In this document: piece after piece, positions 58,144-62,861 of the stretch | Layout: every line of letters begins with the position of its first letter | Position numbering within the stretch: the first letter of the stretch is position 1 | DNA from: Oxalobacteraceae bacterium | GTDB lineage: Bacteria; Pseudomonadota; Gammaproteobacteria; Burkholderiales; Burkholderiaceae_D | Direction: 5' to 3' | Assembly (NCBI GenBank): GCA_013284265.1 | Contig: JABTBR010000044.1 | Location: 1 to 62,861, forward strand | Length of the DNA: 62,861 nucleotides | The notes under the pieces: generated by a model | Database searches by the model: none | What the model was told of the DNA's origin: nothing | Seen by the model: the letters and a program-made list of their open reading frames with translations, nothing else | Translations under genes and position numbers: made by a program

Positions 58144-59865
58144 ATGAGTAAAACGCTCAATCTCAAGACCAGCTTCAGCATCCTGCTCGGCACCACCGCC
58201 GTCTTGTCCGCCCTGATGTTATGGGCCTTGCTGCAGCTGCGTGCGGTAGAACACCAGGCGGCGGCCGCTGCCGCGGCGCGCTACAACTCCTATCTGCTGG
58301 CCGACGAACTGCGCCAAAGCTCGGACGACCTGACCCGGCTGGCGCGTACCTATGTGGTCACCGGCAATGCCAAGTACGAGCAGGAATACCTCGACATCCT
58401 CGACATCCGCAACGGCAAGAAACCCCGTCCCCAGCACTACGAGCGTATCTACTGGGACTTCGTGGCCGCCGGCGAGAACAAGCCCAGTCCCGACGGCGAA
58501 ACGGCCGCCCTGACCGACTTGATGAAAAAAGCCGGCTTCACCGAAGCCGAGTTCGCCAAACTGAGCGAGGCGCAAGCCAATTCCAACGGCCTGGTCAACA
58601 CCGAGGTGATCGCCATGAACGCCGTCAAGGGACTGTTCGACAGCGGCGGCGGCAAGTTCGACCGTAAGGGCGAGCCCGACCTGGAGATGGCGCGCAAGAT
58701 GATGCACGACGATACCTATCATCAAAACAAAGCCAAGATCATGAAGCCGCTCAACGAGTTCTTCGTGCTGCTCGATGAACGCACCGGCGCCGGCGTGGAA
58801 CTGACCCAGCAGGCGGCGCGCCAGAAATACATCCTGACGACGCTGCTGCTGGCGCTGTCGCTGGTGGTGTCGCTGGTGGCCATCATGGTCATTTACCGGC
58901 GCATCCGCATCCCGGTGGACCAGACCATCCACGCCGCCGAGCGCGTGGCCGTGGGCGACCTGACCGTCACGCTCGACAATGAACGCGACGACGAGATGGG
59001 CCGCCTGATGAAGGCCATCAACGGCATCTGCGACGGCCTGAGCAAGCTGGTGTCCGACGTGGGCGGCGGCACCGACACCATCGGCGTGGCCTCGCACGAG
59101 ATCGCCTCCGGCAATCTGGACCTGTCGCGCCGTACCGAGTCGCAGGCCTCCACATTGGAAGAGACCGCCAGCGCGATGGAAGAACTGACGGCCACCGTCA
59201 ACCAGAACGCAGAGCATGCGCGCAAGGCCAACCAGATGGCACTGGATGCCTCGGCCGTGGCCGCCAAGGGTGGCGCCGTGGTAGCCCAGGTGGTCGATAC
59301 GATGAACTCGATCAACGCCTCCTCGAACAAGATCGTCGACATCATCGGCGTGATCGACGGCATCGCCTTCCAGACCAATATCCTGGCCCTGAACGCGGCG
59401 GTCGAAGCGGCCCGCGCGGGCGAACAGGGACGCGGCTTCGCCGTGGTCGCCTCGGAAGTGCGCAACCTGGCCCAGCGCTCGGCGGCGGCGGCGCGCGAGA
59501 TCAAGGCCCTGATCGACGATTCGGTCGAAAAGGTCGGCAGCGGCAGCCGCCTGGTCGACCAGGCCGGCTCGACGATGTCGGACATCGTCAGCAGCGTCGA
59601 GCGGGTGACCTCCATCATGGGCGACATCATGCGCGCCAGCGACGAACAGTCGACCGGGATCGACCAGATCAACCAGGCCATCGTCCAGATGGACTCGACC
59701 ACCCAGCAGAATGCGGCACTGGTGGAACAGGCCGCGGCGGCGGCCCAGACCATGCAGGACCAGGCCGATATGCTGGTGCAGAGCGTGAGCGCCTTCAAGG
59801 TGCGCGGCGGCACGGCCCGCAGCGCCCCTCCGGCGCTCCCCCAATTAACTGTTGCGAACCGGTGA
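58144..59865 (+). CDS. Methyl-accepting chemotaxis protein
   Basis: A 573-aa MCP. TM1 (SILLGTTAVLSALMLWALLQL), a helical periplasmic four-helix-type sensor (about 35-230), TM2 (YILTTLLLALSLVVSLVAIMVIYRRI), HAMP and the MA domain with IIGVIDGIAFQTNILALNAAVEAARAGEQGRGFAVVA. No xWxxF tether at the C-terminus (ends LPQLTVANR), so adaptation may need a partner MCP. The frame is open upstream, but the ATG at 58144 fits the TM1 start. Confidence 0.9.
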   Translation: MSKTLNLKTSFSILLGTTAVLSALMLWALLQLRAVEHQAAAAAAARYNSYLLADELRQSSDDLTRLARTYVVTGNAKYEQEYLDILDIRNGKKPRPQHYERIYWDFVAAGENKPSPDGETAALTDLMKKAGFTEAEFAKLSEAQANSNGLVNTEVIAMNAVKGLFDSGGGKFDRKGEPDLEMARKMMHDDTYHQNKAKIMKPLNEFFVLLDERTGAGVELTQQAARQKYILTTLLLALSLVVSLVAIMVIYRRIRIPVDQTIHAAERVAVGDLTVTLDNERDDEMGRLMKAINGICDGLSKLVSDVGGGTDTIGVASHEIASGNLDLSRRTESQASTLEETASAMEELTATVNQNAEHARKANQMALDASAVAAKGGAVVAQVVDTMNSINASSNKIVDIIGVIDGIAFQTNILALNAAVEAARAGEQGRGFAVVASEVRNLAQRSAAAAREIKALIDDSVEKVGSGSRLVDQAGSTMSDIVSSVERVTSIMGDIMRASDEQSTGIDQINQAIVQMDSTTQQNAALVEQAAAAAQTMQDQADMLVQSVSAFKVRGGTARSAPPALPQLTVANR

Positions 59866-59916
59866 CACTTTCCTCCACGCACCAAATCACGTGCTAGACT
59901 GAATCAACACCAGACA

Positions 59917-59938
59917 GGCGCGGCGTCTCCGCCGCGCC
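59917..59938 (+). terminator. GC-rich hairpin after the MCP gene
   Basis: The perfect 9-bp stem GGCGCGGCG/CGCCGCGCC with a TCTC loop begins about 50 bp past the stop. There is no T-run, so it may end the transcript by Rho-linked processing or only stabilise the 3' end. Confidence 0.4.
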
Positions 59939-60012
59939 ACCTTCCACCGCTCACCGCGACGATCCGGGCGCCACGCCAAGCGGGTACCGTCGCGTGCCAT
60001 AGCAGCCGCTTC

Positions 60013-60046
60013 TTGCATCCGTTTTTTGCGTCCGTTTTTGCGTCCG
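60013..60046. repeat. Short tandem repeat TTGCRTCCGTTT (about three units)
   Basis: The units TTGCATCCGTTTT, TTGCGTCCGTTT and TTGCGTCCG lie about 80 bp before the solute-binding protein gene, in its presumed promoter region. Purpose unknown. Confidence 0.5.
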
Positions 60047-60127
60047 CATCTTGCTTCATTGATTCGATCAAACAGCCACCCGGCCAGGCTATAGCCGGAT
60101 GTCTCCTTACGCCACCACGGGGGAAGT

Positions 60128-60907
60128 ATGAAAGCTATCATTGCCGTCGCCACCATCGCCGGCGCCACGGCGCTGGGCCTGTCCACCAGCGCCTGGGGCC
60201 AGGACGGCCTGGTCCTGTGTATCGAAGACCAGGCCGCCTCTCCCTTCACCTATCCGAACAAGGACGGCACCATGCAGGTGCTGATACGGATGGCGGCCAA
60301 GCAGACGGGGGTCGCGGTCAGCTTCAAGCCGACGGCCTGGAAGAAGTGCATCGAGAACGTGCGCGGCGGCGGCATGAGCGGCCTCGTCAACGCCGGCTAT
60401 ACGGCCTACCACACCGAGTATGCGGCCTTCCCCATGCTTGCCAATGGCAAACCCAACACCGCGCAGTCGCTGGCCAGCACCACGCTGTATGCCTACCGCC
60501 TGAAAGGCGGCAACACCAGCTGGGATGGCAGCAAGTTCAGCAATCTCACCCAGCCGGTGCTGATGCCGGCCGGTTTCGCCACCATTTCCGACTACCTGAA
60601 ATCGCTCAACGTGCCCTATGACGACACCATCAAGGAACCCTTGCGCAATCTGTACAAGCTGGCCGCGGGCCAGGCCCAGATCGCTCTCGGCTACGAGACC
60701 GAGATGAACGCCCAGCTGGCCTCGCACAAGGAGTTGCAGGACAAGATAGAAATGATACCGGCCAAGTTCATGACGACCGACTACTACGTCCCCTTCGGCA
60801 AAGCCTACTACACGGCCAACAAGGCCCAGGTCGACGCGCTGTGGGACGCCATCGGCAAGGTGCGCAAGTCCAAGGAATACCAGGACGCCATCAAGGACAT
60901 CAAGTAA
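60128..60907 (+). CDS. Periplasmic amino-acid-type solute-binding protein
   Basis: A 259-aa exported binding protein (signal peptide to AWGQ). The type II periplasmic-binding fold resembles the SBP_bac_3 group for polar amino acids: LVLCIEDQAASPFTYPNKDGTMQVLIRMAAKQTGVAVSFKPTAWKKCIENV and AQIALGYETEMNAQLASHK. It is followed 17 bp later by a general porin gene but no permease genes are present, so it may act as a sensor partner or with a distant permease. Ligand unknown. Confidence 0.78.
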   Translation: MKAIIAVATIAGATALGLSTSAWGQDGLVLCIEDQAASPFTYPNKDGTMQVLIRMAAKQTGVAVSFKPTAWKKCIENVRGGGMSGLVNAGYTAYHTEYAAFPMLANGKPNTAQSLASTTLYAYRLKGGNTSWDGSKFSNLTQPVLMPAGFATISDYLKSLNVPYDDTIKEPLRNLYKLAAGQAQIALGYETEMNAQLASHKELQDKIEMIPAKFMTTDYYVPFGKAYYTANKAQVDALWDAIGKVRKSKEYQDAIKDIK

Positions 60908-60924
60908 GCCTACCGGAGCACGCC

Positions 60925-61914
60925 ATGAAAATCCCTGTTGCGGCCGCCGCGCTGCTGTGCTGTTGCGTCGCGCCTGTGCTGGCGCAAAGCCAGGTCACCG
61001 TGTACGGCGTCATGGATGCCGGGCTTGTGCATGAAAGCGGTGGCCCGCAAGGATCGCTGACCAAGCTCGAATCCGGCGTCCAGGGCGGCAGCCGGCTCGG
61101 CTTCAAGGGCGAGGAAAAACTCGGCGACGGCCTGTCCGCCACCTTCAAGCTCGAAGGCGGCATGGACGTGGGCAACGGCGTGGCCAGCCAGGGCGGACGG
61201 GTGTTCGGGCGCCACACCAGCGTCGGCCTGACGGGGCGCTACGGTTCCATCGACCTGGGCCGCTTCTTCAATGTGATCACCAATGCGATGGAGGCCGATC
61301 CCTTCGACGGCGGCCACGTCGGCACTTATACCAACATCATCAACTTCGCGCTGCGCACCAATAACGCCGTCTATTACCGCACGCCGGTGCTGCAGGGTTT
61401 CAGCGGCGAACTATCCTACGGCTTTGGCGAAGTCGCCGGCAGCAGCCGCGCCGGACGCGACCTCGGCGCCGCGCTTGGCTATGCCAACGGACCTGTCACA
61501 CTGAAGCTGGCGCATGAGGACACCGTCAGCATCGATGGCCTGAACCGCCTGCGCATCAGCAACCTGAACGCGAGCTACAATTTCAAGGTCGTCAAGCTGG
61601 GCCTGGTGTTCAATACCAACCGCGATGATGTGCTGGTCGATTCCAGCGACGTGCTGCTTGGCGTGACCGTGCCCTGCGGCGGCGCCGGCAGTGTGATGGC
61701 CTCGTATATCCGCCACCGCGATCATAGCCGGCTGGAGCAGGATGCCAGCCAGACGGCCATTGGCTATACCTATAGCGTATCGAAACGCACCAATTTCTAC
61801 ACCTCCATTGCGCGCATCGTGCGGCACAACGGCGCGCCGTTTACGGTCGGCAGCGCGGTCGAAGTGGGCTCGGGCGACCGCAGCATGGCGGCCGGCGTCG
61901 CGCACCGGTTCTGA
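60925..61914 (+). CDS. General porin (Gram-negative type, trimeric)
   Basis: A 329-aa outer-membrane porin of the betaproteobacterial OmpC-like family. Signal peptide MKIPVAAAALLCCCVAPVLAQS, then QVTVYGVMDAGLVHESGG, GSRLGFKGEEKLGDGLSATFKLEGGMDVGNG and FGRHTSVGLTGRYGSIDLGR, the conserved first strands and eyelet region. The C-terminal AAGVAHRF ends in Phe, as barrel assembly needs. GGAG precedes the ATG. It is probably cotranscribed with the binding protein gene 17 bp upstream. Confidence 0.9.
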   Translation: MKIPVAAAALLCCCVAPVLAQSQVTVYGVMDAGLVHESGGPQGSLTKLESGVQGGSRLGFKGEEKLGDGLSATFKLEGGMDVGNGVASQGGRVFGRHTSVGLTGRYGSIDLGRFFNVITNAMEADPFDGGHVGTYTNIINFALRTNNAVYYRTPVLQGFSGELSYGFGEVAGSSRAGRDLGAALGYANGPVTLKLAHEDTVSIDGLNRLRISNLNASYNFKVVKLGLVFNTNRDDVLVDSSDVLLGVTVPCGGAGSVMASYIRHRDHSRLEQDASQTAIGYTYSVSKRTNFYTSIARIVRHNGAPFTVGSAVEVGSGDRSMAAGVAHRF

Positions 61915-61963
61915 ACACGCGTCGATCCGGACGGCAGGGGCATCGTCGGCGCTGACCGCTGTC

Positions 61964-62860
61964 TCAGCGCTTCTCGACCTTGCCGTCATCGCGATCCTTC
62001 CTTAATGCCGCCGGGTTGTCGTCCTCAGACTCTTCGATCTGGATGTGATTGTCTCCATCGTCGTCTTCATCGCCCTCAGACTCTTCGATCTGGATGTGCT
62101 TGTCTCCGTCGTCGTCAAAATCATCGATCTGGATGTGGTTGTGGTTCTCTCCGTCATCGTCATCGTCATCGTCATCGTCGTCATGGCCCTCCTTCTCTTC
62201 CTCCGGCTCTTCTTCGGCTTTTATCTTTGCTTTCTCAGCTTTCTGTTGCTCTCGCCACATCCAGCATTTTTTTTGCTCTACCGGACAGTGAACGCTCACA
62301 GGAAGTTGCGAATGTTCTTTACATAACTTCCTGGTACAGTCTCTACATACATCAAAGTCTTTTCCCTCGCCGCTTTCCAAACAATCGGTCATATCGCAAG
62401 AAACCAATTTTTTCTCCGCTGCGAACCCTGTAAAGAGACTAAAGGGTTCGACGTAGTCGATCTCTCGTGCCACCTTGCATCGCTCACGCTCCTGAGTGCT
62501 CAGAGCATTTGCTTTTTCGCTATCGCTGATGACAGCCGGTTCCTCCGGCATGTCACTATCGTCGATGGGTAGTGCGTCCAATACCGCGGACCCGGTGTTG
62601 AAAAGCGATGGCACAGCCTTGGCCGGCGGTATCCTGTAGGGGCGCCATTTAACTGGACCAGTGCTGCTCACATACCCTACTGAATAGAGACCGTCCCTGA
62701 CGAAGATTTCGATATTCCCCAGAAATTCAGCGTTTCCCGCCACGTAAGCTTTGAGTGCAGCCTTTTTTCCCGAAGCGGAACTGGAGCTGGAACTGGAGCT
62801 GGAGCTGGAGCCTATACCAGAACCAAGGCTTAAGCTTGAACCAAGCCCCCCCTCCGCCAC
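61964..62860 (-). CDS. Incomplete odd gene: poly-Ser region, Cys-rich middle, acidic HIQIEES-repeat tail
   Basis: At least 298 aa; the frame continues past the window edge, so the N-terminus is missing. Visible from the N-side: a Gly/Ser-rich stretch with an unbroken run of 11 Ser, a short folded-looking part (YVAGNAEFLGNIEIFVRDGLYSVGYVSS), a Cys-rich region with CDMTDC, CRDCTRKLCKEH and HCPVEQKKCW spacing that could bind zinc, a Lys/Glu coiled-coil stretch and a very acidic tail with ten consecutive Asp and three repeats built on HIQI(E/D)(E/D). The gene is less GC-rich than its neighbours and convergent with the porin. No family is recognised; horizontal acquisition is an inference. Confidence 0.55.
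   Translation of the reverse strand: MAEGGLGSSLSLGSGIGSSSSSSSSSSSASGKKAALKAYVAGNAEFLGNIEIFVRDGLYSVGYVSSTGPVKWRPYRIPPAKAVPSLFNTGSAVLDALPIDDSDMPEEPAVISDSEKANALSTQERERCKVAREIDYVEPFSLFTGFAAEKKLVSCDMTDCLESGEGKDFDVCRDCTRKLCKEHSQLPVSVHCPVEQKKCWMWREQQKAEKAKIKAEEEPEEEKEGHDDDDDDDDDDGENHNHIQIDDFDDDGDKHIQIEESEGDEDDDGDNHIQIEESEDDNPAALRKDRDDGKVEKR
62152..62184. repeat. GTCATC hexanucleotide repeat encoding the poly-Asp tract
   Basis: GTCATC is repeated about four to five times with slight drift. As the unit is 6 nt, copy-number changes would lengthen the Asp run in steps of two residues without shifting frame. Confidence 0.75.
62777..62810. repeat. CTGGAG hexanucleotide repeat encoding the poly-Ser tract
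   Basis: CTGGAG/CTGGAA units are repeated about five times, encoding on the minus strand the Ser run of the incomplete acidic gene. It is another in-frame microsatellite. Confidence 0.75.
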
Positions 62861-62861
62861 C

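Noticed and set aside
62005..62433. Plus-strand frames with poly-Ser/poly-Val opposite the acidic gene
   Set aside because: They arise from reading the GTCATC and related repeats on the other strand. The minus frame is the longer one and carries the Cys-rich segment.
1..62861. CRISPR array, tRNA or rRNA genes
   Set aside because: No regularly spaced repeats of 25-40 bp with unique spacers and no cloverleaf or rRNA blocks were found on reading both strands.

Overview
The window is GC-rich, densely coded DNA typical of a free-living betaproteobacterium, most likely an Oxalobacteraceae member of the Massilia/Duganella/Telluria type. This placement is an inference. It rests on the protein families present: two PEP-CTERM exported proteins, polyhydroxyalkanoate (PHA) granule proteins, two MCPs, several secreted polysaccharidases, a pca operon and an oxidative pentose pathway. 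No rRNA, tRNA, CRISPR array or intact transposase is visible.

Layout. (1) 1-14100, almost all on the minus strand, is a plant-cell-wall pentose region. It holds a LamB-like porin, two modular secreted GH43 arabinan/xylan-acting enzymes, an operon for non-phosphorylative pentose oxidation (IlvD/Edd pentonate dehydratase, FAH-family 2-keto-3-deoxypentonate enzyme, ketoglutarate-semialdehyde dehydrogenase, XylB-like SDR) and galM. The porin, the GH43 pair, the dehydratase operon and galM each carry a similar 18-bp sequence about 110-145 nt upstream of the start codon, which suggests one regulon whose regulator lies outside the window. A HigBA-type toxin-antitoxin pair sits inside this region. 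(2) 14100-26700 holds AMP nucleosidase, a 1353-residue Pls/PosA-type membrane NRPS (adenylation, carrier protein, then three membrane-flanked beta-helix domains; no thioesterase), a hybrid histidine kinase, an MFS exporter with divergent LysR regulator, an NnrU protein and a PhnA-like zinc-ribbon protein. (3) 26700-36900 holds a tandem glycine riboswitch in front of a dadA-type dehydrogenase, a DsbA-like isomerase, a marR/hydrolase pair, a PEP-CTERM protein with three internal repeats, and an operon coupling a zinc phospholipase C/P1-nuclease-like enzyme to its own parvulin and a small exported protein. (4) 36900-51400 holds a PhaC-like DUF3141 protein with a phasin, a single-chain tandem GntR regulator, a LolC/E permease, a TauE/SafE permease, a spondin-domain PEP-CTERM protein, an MCP, a second phasin-like protein and a GH19 chitinase. 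(5) 51600-57400 is the protocatechuate branch of the beta-ketoadipate pathway (divergent IclR regulator, pcaH, pcaG, pcaB and a PcaC-PcaD fusion), followed by a TacA/TacT toxin-antitoxin pair. (6) 57400-62861 holds a GNAT, an MCP, a solute-binding protein with a general porin, and an incomplete, compositionally odd gene with poly-Ser and poly-Asp tracts.

A dispersed intergenic palindromic element of about 67 bp occurs as three complete copies (28400, 36912, 46165), one enlarged copy (2441-2600) and one copy cut by the left window edge. Its outer ends are the 12-bp inverted repeat AAAACCCACGGC/GCCGTGGGTTTT, and it contains a nested 12-bp inverted repeat, GGGGTCTGACCC/GGGTCAGACCCC. The most notable items are the Pls/PosA synthetase, this repeat family, the shared pentose operator, the riboswitch-controlled dadA, the secreted hydrolase-foldase operon, the PcaC-PcaD fusion in unusual order, the tandem GntR regulator and the odd acidic gene at the right edge.
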